Positions 1 to 9,243 of a DNA stretch of 64,000 nt are shown one piece after another. Numbering within the stretch: position 1 is the first letter of the stretch; each line of letters starts with the position of its first letter. The stretch comes from Corynebacterium kalidii (GTDB lineage: Bacteria; Actinomycetota; Actinomycetes; Mycobacteriales; Mycobacteriaceae). The translations under genes were made by a program, and so were the position numbers. The notes under the pieces are model-generated. The model did no database searches and was not told the DNA's origin. It worked only from the letters and a program-made list of their open reading frames with translations. The stretch spans positions 248,001 to 312,000 of the forward strand of contig NZ_JALIEA010000011.1 of NCBI RefSeq assembly GCF_022869005.1, in the 5' to 3' direction.

Positions 1-305
1 ATGACCCGGTCACCGCGTTGTGAGGCGAACATGCCGCCGAGCGTGACGGTGGTCGTCGTCTTGCCCACACCGCCCTTGAGGCTGAGGACCGCTATCCGGT
101 AGTCGCCGCGGAGCGGGGTGAGGATGCGCTCCTGGACGGCACGTTCCTCGCTCTGGCCTGTCGATTCCCCCGGGTTCACCCGGCCTCCGGAGAGGCGGTG
201 GACCAGGCGGCGCCACCCGGACGGTGGAGCGGCCGCCACGGCGCCGACCATCGCCGACGCGTCCAGCGTGGTGTCCGGACCGGTGGTGTGTGCAGGTACG
301 GTCAT
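1..305 (-). CDS. ParA/MinD-like ATPase, type VII secretion-associated type (partial, N-terminus only)
   Basis: Only the first 101 codons lie in the window; the gene runs off the left edge. The ATG at 303-305 is preceded by AAGGGGG at about 311-320. The protein has a variable N-terminus, then GWRRLVHRLSGG (about 30-41), a linker, and LTPLRGDYRIAVLSLKGGVGKTT, with a deviant Walker A motif KGGVGKTT at residues 77-84. The GWRR...VH...SGG segment before a MinD-like P-loop is typical of the ParA-like ATPases encoded in actinobacterial ESX/type VII loci (EspI-like). The P-loop makes an ATPase secure; the link to secretion rests on the N-terminal pattern and cannot be tested because the neighbours are outside the window. 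Confidence 0.8.
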   Translation of the reverse strand, partial: MTVPAHTTGPDTTLDASAMVGAVAAAPPSGWRRLVHRLSGGRVNPGESTGQSEERAVQERILTPLRGDYRIAVLSLKGGVGKTTTTVTLGGMFASQRGDRV

Positions 306-532
306 CGGTGAATTCCCCCTTGGATCGTGTTCCGGTCCCGTGTTGTCCCGGCCCCCGGTGACGAGGGTAGCCGGTGCCGGTGGCCGGCGGGGCGGAATGC
401 CCGGGAAGGTGGGGGAGGAGATGGGGCGGCTGGACGGTCGTCGCACTCCATAACCACATTAACAACACGAAAGCCCAGGTCAGATTTCGATAACCTGTTG
501 ATGGGGTGCGATGACCGGAGGCCGGGTGCCGC

Positions 533-1897
533 CTAGAACCGTCCGCAGTTGCTGGGCGCCGGCCGGTCGTTGAAACGGTCGACCATGTAGGTCATCGCCG
601 GGCCGGCGGTGGTGAGCATCGGCACCGCGTGGTTGATCGCGGACTTCGGGAGGATCGACGGCAGCGGGTCGGTGACGAACTGGACGGTGCCACCGGCCTC
701 GCAGTAACGCGCGGCGGTGTCGCGGGCCTGCTGCCAGGGGATGGTGTCGTCGTTCCGGCCGTTGGCGATCATGATCGGGGCGTTGACGTCGGTGTAGGTC
801 GAGCCCAGCCGGTAGCTCTCCAGGACGGACCGCAGCCGGTCGTCGTCGCGGGCGATCTCGCCGAAGGACCGGCCGTCGGTCGTCAGCGTGCGGGTGTCCG
901 TCAGGCCCCACCGGGCGATGGAGTCGGCGATGCAGCGGTCCCGGGTGTCCGCGAGGAACTCCTTGCCGCGGTCGTTGAAGTACTTGTCCTTCAGGGGAGC
1001 CAGTTCGGGGTGGCGCTCCAGGGCGCCGTTCAGGGCGTAGCCGAGCACGCCGGTGATGGCGTGGTCGTCCACGGCGTCGACGACCTCGAGCAGGTCGGCG
1101 GGCGGGGCGCCGGCGAAGGTCCCCTTGACGTTGAGCTCGGGGGCGTAGGACGAGGCCATCTCGGCGGCGGCCGCCGCGGCGCCGCCGCCCTGGGAGTAGC
1201 CGAAGAACCCGACGGGGGAGTCCGCCGGCAACCCGAGCCGGGACAGTCCGGCGCGGGCGGCGTCGAGGGTGGCCTGCCCCTGCTCAGGGTTGTTGACGTA
1301 GGTGTGCTGGCCCGGTGTGCCGAGTCCGATGAGGTCGACGACGACCACGTTCATGCCCAGTGCGCTGGCGGCGGCGTGGAACGGGTACTCGTAGTTGACG
1401 TTGAGCGCACCGTTGCCGGTGTCGACCCCGAAGAGCTGGAAGGAGCTCCGTGACGGTGCGCAGAGGTCACCGGACCCGCGGGTGCCCGGGGTGTAGACGA
1501 GGGTGGGGGCGGGTCCCTTGCCGTGCCAGGTGCCCGACGCCTTGAGGACGGTCCCGCTGGTGGCGACCCGGTCGCCGTCCTCGGTGGTGGAGGTGTAGAG
1601 GATCCTCTCGGCGCTGCCGGGGCCACCGTCGCCGGCGAGGTCGAGGAGTTGTGGTGCGTCCTGGGCGCGGATGAGCTCCCCGGGCCGGGCGGGCAGGGTC
1701 TCCGGTGGCTGGTAGAAGGGGTCGGTGTCGGGGGAGGGTGCGCCGGCCGGCGGGGGCCAGGAGAGTCCCGGGATGTCGTCCGGGCCCAGGGTCGAGCCGG
1801 GGGCCGCGGTCCCGGTGGCCACTGTCGCGAAAGCGACGGCCGCCGCCGTGGAGAGTGCGGCGGCGCGTGTGAGCATCCGTCGTGTGAGGTACGTCAT
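533..1897 (-). CDS. Secreted lipase/esterase of the LIP (secretory lipase) family
   Basis: A 454-residue alpha/beta hydrolase. The start at 1897 is chosen because the protein then opens with a short Arg-containing n-region (MTYLTRRMLTRAAAL), a hydrophobic core and an Ala-rich cleavage region ending near TGTAA, and because TAAGCT lies 7 bases upstream as a leaderless-type -10. The nucleophile Ser is in GYSQGG (about residue 235). An Asp in NGRNDDTIP and a His in INHAVPM near the C-terminus complete a plausible triad. The family includes secreted triacylglycerol lipases of actinobacteria and fungi; the substrate here is unknown. The gene is divergent from the esterase at 2020 and shares a short promoter region with it. 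Confidence 0.85.
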   Translation of the reverse strand: MTYLTRRMLTRAAALSTAAAVAFATVATGTAAPGSTLGPDDIPGLSWPPPAGAPSPDTDPFYQPPETLPARPGELIRAQDAPQLLDLAGDGGPGSAERILYTSTTEDGDRVATSGTVLKASGTWHGKGPAPTLVYTPGTRGSGDLCAPSRSSFQLFGVDTGNGALNVNYEYPFHAAASALGMNVVVVDLIGLGTPGQHTYVNNPEQGQATLDAARAGLSRLGLPADSPVGFFGYSQGGGAAAAAAEMASSYAPELNVKGTFAGAPPADLLEVVDAVDDHAITGVLGYALNGALERHPELAPLKDKYFNDRGKEFLADTRDRCIADSIARWGLTDTRTLTTDGRSFGEIARDDDRLRSVLESYRLGSTYTDVNAPIMIANGRNDDTIPWQQARDTAARYCEAGGTVQFVTDPLPSILPKSAINHAVPMLTTAGPAMTYMVDRFNDRPAPSNCGRF

Positions 1898-2019
1898 GGC
1901 GTTGAGCTTATCGCCGGCCGGGGCCGGTGTTGTCCCGTTCGATACAATTGGGCGAAAGAACATGTGCGGGGTGCGTGGCAGGGTTGCTTCCGGGGTATCT
2001 GACCAGTAGAAATGGTGGG

Positions 2020-3261
2020 GTGCAACAGTCCAACCCGCAGGAGTCCCGAGACCTTCCCCCGGTCCGGCGGACGTCAGGTCCCGTCCCCGGACCCCGCCCG
2101 GACAGCACCGGTGACGGGTGGGGCGACGGCCGCGAAGATAGCTGGGACGGCGACCGGGAAGATCACCGCGACGAGGACCACGACGGGGACTACGCCGGCG
2201 GGAGGCCGGCAGGCCGTGTCCGCCGTCGGGTCACCAGGTCACTGGGTGTCCTCACCGCCACGGTGATGGTCGGTGTCCTGGTGTGGGCGGGGCACTCCCC
2301 GGCAGGGGAGAACCAGGCGGCGCTCCGGGAGTACCGGGAGCAGACGGTGCGGGAGAACGCCGTCGCCGCGTCGGAGAGCATCGTCCCCACCGCGGCGGAG
2401 GCCGACCTGGGCACCGGGCCGCGTCTGGACGGTCCCGCGCCGGGGCACTCGAAGAGGATCTCCCTGCGCAGCGGCGACCGTACCCGTGAAGGTGTGCTGT
2501 CGGTGCCGGAGGGGTACACCCCGGAGAAGTCCTACCCGGTGCTGCTCACCTACCACGGCTACCGCGAGACCGCCCAGGGCTTCCACGACTACGCCGGCTT
2601 CGACAGGAAGCCGGTGATCACCGTGTCGATGCAGGGCGTCGGCGACGCCTGGGAGGGTGCCCCGTACTCGAAGACGAAGGACGGCGAGGACATCCGCTTC
2701 ACCCGTGACATGCTCGCCGCACTGAACACGACGTACAACGTCGACCGGTCCCGGATCTACGCCGCGGGCATGTCCAACGGTGGCGGCATGGTCGCCAAGC
2801 TGGCGTGCCGCGAACCCCGCCTGTTCGCCGCCGTCGCCGCGGTCGCCGGGGCGTACTACAGCGGGACGCGGACGAACTGCGTGGAGGACGCCGGCCGTGC
2901 GCCGTCGTTCCTGGAGATCCACGGGACGAAGGACGAGACGATCAACTACGGCGGCGGGTCACGCCACGGCGGCACCTACATGGCGGCCCGTGACCTGGTG
3001 GAGGACGTCGCCAGCCGGAACCACTGCCAGAGCACCCCGGTGACCACGGCGTTGGCGGGGGACGTCCGGCGTCAGCAGTGGCCGATGTGTTCACCGGGGA
3101 CGTCGGTGGTCCACCTGCGGGTCGGCGACGGCGGACACACCTGGCCGGGCGACGCCTCGGGTGCCTCGGGCGCGGCGTCGGACTCGGCGGAGGTGACGTC
3201 CTACTCGCTGGACGCCACCACCGAGGTGTGGACGTTCCTCTCCGGGCACCGGCTCACCTGA
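2020..3261 (+). CDS. Membrane-anchored esterase of the PHB depolymerase/LpqC type
   Basis: An alpha/beta hydrolase with a hydrophilic Asp/Arg-rich N-terminus, one hydrophobic segment (SLGVLTATVMVGVLVWAG) and an extracytoplasmic catalytic domain. Visible motifs are VLLTYHGYRE (oxyanion region), GMSNGGGM with the nucleophile Ser, EIHGTKDETINYGG with the likely acid, and GDGGHTWPG with the catalytic His. This pattern matches the LpqC/feruloyl esterase/PHB depolymerase-like family; the natural substrate is unknown. The GTG at 2020 is preferred over the ATG at 1927 because a TACAAT -10-like box at 1943-1948 would otherwise lie inside the coding region, but the start remains uncertain. The gene ends 4 bases from the stop of the convergent aminopeptidase. 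Confidence 0.8.
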   Translation: MQQSNPQESRDLPPVRRTSGPVPGPRPDSTGDGWGDGREDSWDGDREDHRDEDHDGDYAGGRPAGRVRRRVTRSLGVLTATVMVGVLVWAGHSPAGENQAALREYREQTVRENAVAASESIVPTAAEADLGTGPRLDGPAPGHSKRISLRSGDRTREGVLSVPEGYTPEKSYPVLLTYHGYRETAQGFHDYAGFDRKPVITVSMQGVGDAWEGAPYSKTKDGEDIRFTRDMLAALNTTYNVDRSRIYAAGMSNGGGMVAKLACREPRLFAAVAAVAGAYYSGTRTNCVEDAGRAPSFLEIHGTKDETINYGGGSRHGGTYMAARDLVEDVASRNHCQSTPVTTALAGDVRRQQWPMCSPGTSVVHLRVGDGGHTWPGDASGASGAASDSAEVTSYSLDATTEVWTFLSGHRLT

Positions 3262-3265
3262 CAGG

Positions 3266-4660
3266 TCAGCGGGCCAGGGCACCCATCGGGTCCCACGCCG
3301 GCAGGACGGTCGGGGTGGTGTCCAGGGCCGCGCGGTACTCCTGCGGGAGACGGTCGCGGTGCACGGCGATCTCGAAGACGTACTGGTCGAACCAGTTGTC
3401 GTTCATCGTCCAGAAGCCCTTCTCCGCGGCCTTCGGGCCCCAGGAGTTCTCCACGCGCCAGCGGACGGGCCGGCCGTCGTCGTCGACGTCCACGCCGGTG
3501 AACACCATGGCGTGGGTCATCTGTGACTCGCCGGTGAGCAGCCGTTCCTCCTTCGTCAGGTCCAGTTCCACGTCGTAGAAGCCCTCGTAGTCGTGGAGGT
3601 GGGCGTCCCAGACGCCGCGCTCCCGGTAGGACTGTGCGGCGGTGTCGCACCCGAACCACACCGGGCGGCCGTCCTGCAGCGACTCCAGCACCGCGGCCTT
3701 GATCACCTCGACCGGCGCGTTGACGTAGGTCACCGGGGCGCCGCCGACGACGTTGCCCAGGTGCTCGACGGTGAACAGGCCGCCGCGCGGGGAGGTCCGG
3801 CGGGGGTCGTCGACCACACAGACGTACTCGCCCAGGTCGGCGGGGAGGTACCTGGCGGCGAAGTCCCGCGGGGTCATCTCGCCGACGCGGTGGAACTCGT
3901 CGTTGCGGTCCCGGTACTGCCAGACGAACCGTTCCGGCGGGGTGCCCAGGTGGACGGTGAGGATGCGGTGCACGTCGGCGAGGGTGCCGCGGTGCACTTC
4001 CCGCACATCGGCGCCGTCCTGGCGCATCCGGGTCGCCCCGGCGCGCAGGGCGGTGGCCAGGTCGCGGTTCATCGCGCGGGTGTCGGAGGACGAGCGGGTC
4101 TCCGGCATCGCGTACTTGGGGACGGCGCCGTACTTGTCGACGAGGGCGACGAACATGTTCCACTGTCCGCCGTCCTCGACGGGGTCGGCGAGCAGGTGCT
4201 GGACGGTCCGGTCGTCGATGTCGCGGTCGGTCAGCCCGGCCATGGCGCAGAGGAAGTGGTTGGCCTTCTCGAGTTTGTCCCAGTAGTGCAGGTAGGTCTG
4301 GGAGAGTTCGAGGTCCTTGACCCCGGTGGCGTCGATGACGCCGCCGTCACCGCCGCGCAGGGCGTTGAGGCCGGCGAAGATCCAGCAGCGCCCGGACTTC
4401 TTCTGGTCGGCGACCGACCAGGAGTCCAGTTTCACGGAGGTGGAGCTGTCGGTGGTGGCCAGGACGTCCCGGTCGAGGGTGACGGTCTCGACGTTGGCGG
4501 CGGTCGCGGCGTTGCGTGCGACGCGGAAGGACGGGTCGGCGCGCAGCGTGTCGCCGAGGGCGGCGAGCTGGCGGGGGTCGACCCCGGCTCCGGCCGCGGC
4601 GGTCGTGCTGGCCGTGGCGGCGGTGGTCGTGGTGGTCGTCGTGTCGGTTGCTGTCGTCAT
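3266..4660 (-). CDS. pepC: Aminopeptidase C / bleomycin hydrolase family (C1B), second of a tandem pair
   Basis: A 464-residue cytosolic cysteine aminopeptidase. The catalytic Cys is in KKSGRCWIFAGLN; the His is in MTHAMVFTGVD and the Asn in WRVENSWG, so the C-H-N triad is intact. The N-terminus is a Thr/Ala run that looks like low-complexity drift. The ATG shares one base with the TGA of the upstream paralogue (TGATG at 4658-4662), so the two are almost certainly translated from one message. Family members trim peptides from the N-terminus and hydrolyse homocysteine thiolactone or bleomycin. No signal peptide is seen. Confidence 0.9.
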   Translation of the reverse strand: MTTATDTTTTTTTAATASTTAAAGAGVDPRQLAALGDTLRADPSFRVARNAATAANVETVTLDRDVLATTDSSTSVKLDSWSVADQKKSGRCWIFAGLNALRGGDGGVIDATGVKDLELSQTYLHYWDKLEKANHFLCAMAGLTDRDIDDRTVQHLLADPVEDGGQWNMFVALVDKYGAVPKYAMPETRSSSDTRAMNRDLATALRAGATRMRQDGADVREVHRGTLADVHRILTVHLGTPPERFVWQYRDRNDEFHRVGEMTPRDFAARYLPADLGEYVCVVDDPRRTSPRGGLFTVEHLGNVVGGAPVTYVNAPVEVIKAAVLESLQDGRPVWFGCDTAAQSYRERGVWDAHLHDYEGFYDVELDLTKEERLLTGESQMTHAMVFTGVDVDDDGRPVRWRVENSWGPKAAEKGFWTMNDNWFDQYVFEIAVHRDRLPQEYRAALDTTPTVLPAWDPMGALAR

Positions 4661-6081
4661 CAGGCCATCGCATCCCAGATCGGAAGGTCAGTGGTGTCGC
4701 CGCGGTCGAGCGCGGCCAGTGCGTCGGTGAGGTCGTCGGTGAGGCCGCTGGCCGAGGCGTCGGTGAGGCGCCGGCGGGGGACGACGACCTGGAAGACGTT
4801 GTCGGCGAACCAGTTGTCGGCCATGGTGCCGTAGCCGCCGCCGGCCAGTTCGGTGTGCTGGGCGTGGCTCTTCGTGCCCCAGGAGTTCTCCACGCGGAAG
4901 CGTAGGTCGCCGGCGGGGGAGCGGTCGTACCCGGTGAAGACCATGCCGTGGGTCAGGCGTGACTCGGCGGTGGCCATCTGCCCGGCCTTGGTGGTCGCGG
5001 AGTCGGTGCCGTACAGCGCGTCGAGTTCGAGCAGGTCGGCGTCCCACACCCCGGAGGTGGCGACGAACTGGCGGTTGACGTCGCAGGCGAACCACACCGG
5101 TTCGCCGTCGTCGAGGCTGTCGGTGACCAGGCGGCGCAGCGTGTCGATGCCGGCGGTGACGTAGCTGAAGTCACGGGTGCCCCACATGTTGTTCTCGTGG
5201 GTGATGCTGAACGCCCGGCCCGCCGCGTGGCGCGGGTCGTGGACGACGCTGACGTAGCTGTCGAGGTCGTCGGGCAGCATCTCGGCGGCGAACTGCTGCG
5301 GGGTGTAGGTGCCGCCACGGTGGAAGCCGCCGGCGGAGTCGCGGTACTGCCAGGTGAACTCCGTGGGCGGCAGGCCCAGGTGGATGGCGGTGACCCGGTG
5401 GGCGTCGGCGAGGGTGTCGGCGATGACGGCCTCCGTGGCGGCGGCGTCCCCGTCGGCGACGGCGTCCCGCAGTCGCAGGGCGCCGCGGCGCAGGACGGTG
5501 CGCAGGCGGCCGTCGAGCTGCGGCGTGCGCCCGGAGGCGAAGGTCTCCGGCATGGCGTAGGACGGCACGACGCCGTACTTCGCCACGAGGTTGGTGAAGT
5601 AGTTCCACTGCCCGCCGTCGGAGGCGGGTGCCTGCAGCAGGGCGGCGACGGTGCGGTCGTCCAGGTCGGTGACGCCGTCGCGGAACAGGGTCTCCAGTGT
5701 CCGCAGGACGTGGTTCGACTTCTCGATCTTGTCGTGGAACTGCAGGTATGTGTGGGAGAACTCGAACTCCTTGACGTCGAGTTTCTCCGCCACCCGGTGA
5801 CGGAAGACGTTGTAGGCGGCGAACATCCAGCACCGTCCCGACTGCTTCTGGTCGCTGACCCCGAGGGAGTCCAGCTTCACCTCGGTGGTCGGGTCCAGGG
5901 CGACGACGGCGTCACGGTTCAGGGCGACGGCGTTGACGTCCGCCGCGGTCACGGCGTTGCGTGCGATCCGCAGGGCCCGGTCGCCGGTGGCGGCGTCGCG
6001 CAGTCCGGTGAGCAGGTCGGGGGTGAGCGCCGGTGACGTCTCGGCGACCGTCCCGGGTGACGTGGGTGGTGAGGTACTCAT
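4660..6081 (-). CDS. pepC: Aminopeptidase C / bleomycin hydrolase family (C1B), first of a tandem pair
   Basis: A 473-residue paralogue of the following gene with all catalytic motifs: QKQSGRCWMFAAYN (Cys), LTHGMVFTGYD (His) and FRVENSWGTK (Asn). The start at 6081 is favoured by GGGAGGT at 6093-6099. A TATAAC box at 6088-6093, six bases before the ATG, would also fit a leaderless transcript, so the leader length is unclear. Shared motifs such as SFSHTYLQFHDKIEKSNH-like segments and EFTWQYRD/RFVWQYRD show that the two genes arose by duplication. Both appear active, which suggests divided substrate range. It is divergent from the M18 aminopeptidase. Confidence 0.9.
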   Translation of the reverse strand: MSTSPPTSPGTVAETSPALTPDLLTGLRDAATGDRALRIARNAVTAADVNAVALNRDAVVALDPTTEVKLDSLGVSDQKQSGRCWMFAAYNVFRHRVAEKLDVKEFEFSHTYLQFHDKIEKSNHVLRTLETLFRDGVTDLDDRTVAALLQAPASDGGQWNYFTNLVAKYGVVPSYAMPETFASGRTPQLDGRLRTVLRRGALRLRDAVADGDAAATEAVIADTLADAHRVTAIHLGLPPTEFTWQYRDSAGGFHRGGTYTPQQFAAEMLPDDLDSYVSVVHDPRHAAGRAFSITHENNMWGTRDFSYVTAGIDTLRRLVTDSLDDGEPVWFACDVNRQFVATSGVWDADLLELDALYGTDSATTKAGQMATAESRLTHGMVFTGYDRSPAGDLRFRVENSWGTKSHAQHTELAGGGYGTMADNWFADNVFQVVVPRRRLTDASASGLTDDLTDALAALDRGDTTDLPIWDAMA

Positions 6082-6162
6082 GCATCCGTTATACCTCCCG
6101 GTCGGGTGCACCACGCCCGGCCCCCTGAACCGGGCGGATGTGCGGGTGGTTTACTGGTTCCC

Positions 6163-7446
6163 ATGACCGGCTCCGACTGTATCGACTGCATGGATTTCAT
6201 CGACTTCATCGACGCCGCCCCCAGCAGCTACCACGCCGCCGCGGAGGTCGCGTCGCGGCTGGAGGCCGCCGGGTTCGTCCGGCAGGACGAGACGGCACGG
6301 TGGGACGCCTCGCCGGGCGGACACTACATCGTGCGTGGGGGAGCGGTGCTGGCGTGGCGGATCCCGGAGACGGCCGGCGGCGATAGTGCGCGGGGGTTCC
6401 GCATCGTCGGCTCGCACACCGATTCGCCGGGGCTGAAGCTCAAGCCGGCCGGCGACGTCACCGGGCCCGGCGGGTGGCGGCAGGCCGCGGTGGAGGTCTA
6501 CGGCGGGGCGGTGCTGCCGTCCTGGCTGGACCGTGAGCTGCGCCTGGCCGGACGGGTCGTCCTGTCCGACGGGTCGGAGCACCTCGTACGTACCGGGCCG
6601 GTGCTGCGGGTGCCGCACCTGGCGATCCACCTGGACCGCACCGTCAACAACGGCCTCACCCTCGACCGGCAGCAGCACATGCTGCCGGTGTTCGCCGTCG
6701 GCGACGGTGCCCCGACGATCGGCGAGGTCGTCGCGGACGCCCTCGGCGTCGACGGGGTGTCGGCCGGGGACATCCTGGCCCACGACCTGATCACCGTCGA
6801 CGCACACCGCGGTGAGGTGTTCGGTGCGCGCCGGGACTTCGTCGCCGCCGGACGTATGGACAACCTCAGCAGCGTCTACACCTCGCTGCAGGCCTTCCTC
6901 GCCCTCGGGGAGACCGACGCCATCCCGGTGCTCGCCGCCTTCGACCACGAGGAGGTCGGCAGCGCGACGACCAGCGGGGCGGCGGGACCGGTGCTGGAGG
7001 ACGTCCTGACCCGCACCGCCATGGCCCTGGTGGCGGACGCCGAGGAGACCCGGGCGATGTTCGCCCGGTCGACCTGCGTCTCCGCTGACGCCGCGCACTC
7101 GGTCCACCCCAACTACGCAGGGAAGCACGACCCGGTGCACCGTCCGGTGGTCAACGGCGGCCCGGTGCTGAAGGTCAACGCCAACCAGCGCTACGCCTCC
7201 GACGCCGTCACCTCGGCGGAGTGGCGGGCGGCGTGCCGGGCCGCCGGGGTGCCCGACCAGGTCTTCGTGGGCAACAACGAGGTCCCCTGCGGGTCGACCA
7301 TCGGCCCGGTCACCGCAACGCGGCTGGGCATCCCCACCGTCGACGTCGGGATACCGCTGCTGTCGATGCATTCGGCGCGGGAGATGGCGGGCGTGCACGA
7401 CATCGCCTGGTTCACCGCCGCACTGCAGGAGTGGTGGGGGCGGTGA
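6163..7446 (+). CDS. M18 family zinc aminopeptidase (aspartyl aminopeptidase type)
   Basis: A 427-residue cytosolic di-zinc peptidase. Metal ligands and catalytic residues typical of M18 are visible: GSHTDSPGLKLKP (first His), RMDNLSS (bridging Asp), FDHEEVGS (Glu pair), VSADAAHSVHP and the C-terminal LLSMHSAREM (last His). The ATG at 6163 is chosen because TTTACT at 6150-6155 lies 7 bases upstream and the residues before it (from 6106) look non-coding; an ATG at 6190 is an alternative. Family members remove N-terminal Asp/Glu or other residues. The gene is translationally coupled to the downstream methyltransferase (GTGA overlap). Confidence 0.9.
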   Translation: MTGSDCIDCMDFIDFIDAAPSSYHAAAEVASRLEAAGFVRQDETARWDASPGGHYIVRGGAVLAWRIPETAGGDSARGFRIVGSHTDSPGLKLKPAGDVTGPGGWRQAAVEVYGGAVLPSWLDRELRLAGRVVLSDGSEHLVRTGPVLRVPHLAIHLDRTVNNGLTLDRQQHMLPVFAVGDGAPTIGEVVADALGVDGVSAGDILAHDLITVDAHRGEVFGARRDFVAAGRMDNLSSVYTSLQAFLALGETDAIPVLAAFDHEEVGSATTSGAAGPVLEDVLTRTAMALVADAEETRAMFARSTCVSADAAHSVHPNYAGKHDPVHRPVVNGGPVLKVNANQRYASDAVTSAEWRAACRAAGVPDQVFVGNNEVPCGSTIGPVTATRLGIPTVDVGIPLLSMHSAREMAGVHDIAWFTAALQEWWGR

Positions 7447-7961
7447 GCGGCATGAACGGTGCGAGCGAGCCTGACCGTATGACGCCCTACTGCCACGTCC
7501 TCTTCGAGCACCCGGCCATCCCCGGCAACACCGGTGCCGCCATCCGCCTGTGCGCCGGCACCGGGGCGTCGCTGCACCTCGCCGAACCGTTGGGCTTCAA
7601 CTTCGACGACAAACACCTCAAGCGGGCGGGCCTGGACTACCACGACCTGGCCGACGTGCACGTCCACCCCTCGCTGGACGCCGCCCTGACGGAGCTGACG
7701 GAACCGTCCGGGGCACGGGTGTTCGCCTTCACCACCCACGCGGACACCTGGTACACCGACATCACCTACGAACCGGGCGACGTCCTGCTCTTCGGGACCG
7801 AGCCCACCGGGCTGACCGACGAGGCGCTCGCCGACCCCAGGATCACCCGGCAGGTGCGTGTGCCGATGCTGCCCGGCAGGCGCAGCATGAACCTCTCCAA
7901 CGCCGCCTCGGTCGCGGCGTACGAGGCGTGGCGGCAGGCGGGGTTCCCGGGCGGACACTGA
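7443..7961 (+). CDS. trmL: tRNA (cytidine/uridine-34 2'-O)-methyltransferase, SPOUT family (TrmL-like)
   Basis: About 172 residues, the usual size of TrmL. Recognisable segments are VLFEHPAIPGNTGAAIRLCAG (SPOUT N-terminal motif), LLFGTEPTGL (knot motif II) and VRVPMLPGRRSMNLSNAASVAAYEAWRQ (knot motif III). These enzymes use SAM to methylate the 2'-hydroxyl of the wobble base of leucine tRNAs. The GTG at 7443 overlaps the upstream stop codon as GTGA; ATGs at 7452 and 7479 are alternative starts in the same frame. Confidence 0.88.
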   Translation: MSGMNGASEPDRMTPYCHVLFEHPAIPGNTGAAIRLCAGTGASLHLAEPLGFNFDDKHLKRAGLDYHDLADVHVHPSLDAALTELTEPSGARVFAFTTHADTWYTDITYEPGDVLLFGTEPTGLTDEALADPRITRQVRVPMLPGRRSMNLSNAASVAAYEAWRQAGFPGGH

Positions 7962-7979
7962 GGGTGCCATACTGGTGGC

Positions 7980-8870
7980 GTGACTGAGATGACTGGGATG
8001 ACCGAGACGACGGCGACGACCGGGACCGCCATGACGCTGGACGGGAAACTCTACCGCGACGAGATCGTCGTCGACCTCACCCGCCGCGTGGCGGCGCTGA
8101 AGGAGAAGGGCGTCACGCCGGGCCTGGCCACCGTCCTGGTCGGTGACGACCCCGCCAGCCACTCCTACGTGAAGATGAAGCACCGCGACTGCGAGCAGAT
8201 CGGGGTGAACAGCATCCGGCGCGACCTCCCCGCGGACGTCAGTCAGGAGGAGCTCAACGCCGTGATCGACGAGCTCAACGCCGACCCCGCGTGCACCGGC
8301 TACATCGTCCAGCTGCCGCTGCCCGCGCACCTCGACGAGAACGCGGTGCTGGAACGGATCGACCCCGCCAAGGACGCCGACGGCCTGCACCCGGTGAACC
8401 TCGGCAAGCTGGTGCTCATGGAGCCCGCCCCGTTGCCCTGCACGCCCAACGGGGCGATCTCGCTGCTGCGCCGCTACGGCGTGCCGCTCGACGGGGCGAA
8501 GACGGTCGTCATCGGACGCGGTGTCACCGTGGGCCGGCCGATCGGCCTGATGCTGACCCGTCGCTCGGAGAACTCCACGGTGGTGCTGTGCCACACCGGG
8601 ACCAGGGACCTGGCCAAGGAGACCCGCGACGCCGACATCATCGTCGCCGCCGCGGGCAAGCCGCACATGCTCACCGCCGACATGGTCAAGCCCGGCGCCG
8701 CCGTGCTCGATGTGGGGGTGTCGCGGGTCGACGGGAAGCTCGCCGGTGACGTCCACCCCGACGTGTGGGGCGTCGCCGGGGCCGTGTCACCGAACCCCGG
8801 CGGGGTGGGGCCGCTGACGCGTGCCTTCCTGATCCACAACGTCGTGGAACGCGCGGAGCGGCTGGTGTGA
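7980..8870 (+). CDS. folD: Bifunctional methylenetetrahydrofolate dehydrogenase / methenyltetrahydrofolate cyclohydrolase
   Basis: A 296-residue cytosolic enzyme that interconverts 5,10-methylene- and 10-formyl-tetrahydrofolate. It shows [21 protein letters not shown] (substrate loop with catalytic Lys), [35 protein letters not shown], the NADP-binding [16 protein letters not shown], and the C-terminal [17 protein letters not shown]. The GTG at 7980 follows CATACT by 6 bases, preceded by TG as in an extended -10, so a leaderless message is likely. The first 16 residues are a Thr/Met-rich extension. The downstream DUF3017 gene overlaps the stop codon. Confidence 0.95.
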   Translation: MTEMTGMTETTATTGTAMTLDGKLYRDEIVVDLTRRVAALKEKGVTPGLATVLVGDDPASHSYVKMKHRDCEQIGVNSIRRDLPADVSQEELNAVIDELNADPACTGYIVQLPLPAHLDENAVLERIDPAKDADGLHPVNLGKLVLMEPAPLPCTPNGAISLLRRYGVPLDGAKTVVIGRGVTVGRPIGLMLTRRSENSTVVLCHTGTRDLAKETRDADIIVAAAGKPHMLTADMVKPGAAVLDVGVSRVDGKLAGDVHPDVWGVAGAVSPNPGGVGPLTRAFLIHNVVERAERLV

Positions 8871-9241
8871 GTGACGGTACCGACGACAGAGCCGATCTCG
8901 TCGAACTGACGCCGGCGGAACGTCGGACACTGCTGCGCAACCCGCACGACCGGCGGGTGCCGCACTCGCGGTTGAACCAGACCCTGCAGATGCTGCTGGT
9001 CCTCGGTTTCGTGGTGGTGATGCTGGTGGGCCTGGCGTTCCTCGTGGCCGACCGGTGGCGACGGGGGACGGTGACCGTGGGCACGGGCATGCTCGTCCTC
9101 GGCGTGCTGCGCTGGGTGGTCGACGGCGAGATCCTGGGGGTGCTCTCCGTCCGCTCGCGGAAATTCGACTCGGTGTTCTGTCTCGTCGTCGGTGCGTCGA
9201 TGCTGCTGGTCGCGATCTCCGTCGACTCGTTGGGGAGTTGA
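8867..9241 (+). CDS. DUF3017 small membrane protein
   Basis: A 124-residue protein with a hydrophilic N-terminus and three hydrophobic segments ([54 protein letters not shown]). The conserved DRWRRG and [11 protein letters not shown] stretches match the DUF3017 family, which commonly follows folD in corynebacteria. The GTG start overlaps the folD stop as GTGA, with GGAG at 8855-8858. No function is known; the coupling suggests co-expression with folate enzymes. Confidence 0.85.
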   Translation: MSDGTDDRADLVELTPAERRTLLRNPHDRRVPHSRLNQTLQMLLVLGFVVVMLVGLAFLVADRWRRGTVTVGTGMLVLGVLRWVVDGEILGVLSVRSRKFDSVFCLVVGASMLLVAISVDSLGS

Positions 9242-9243
9242 CG

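Noticed and set aside
10..468. 152-codon minus-strand frame covering the ParA-like gene start
   Set aside because: It is out of frame with the P-loop ATPase and has Pro/Arg/His-rich shadow composition.
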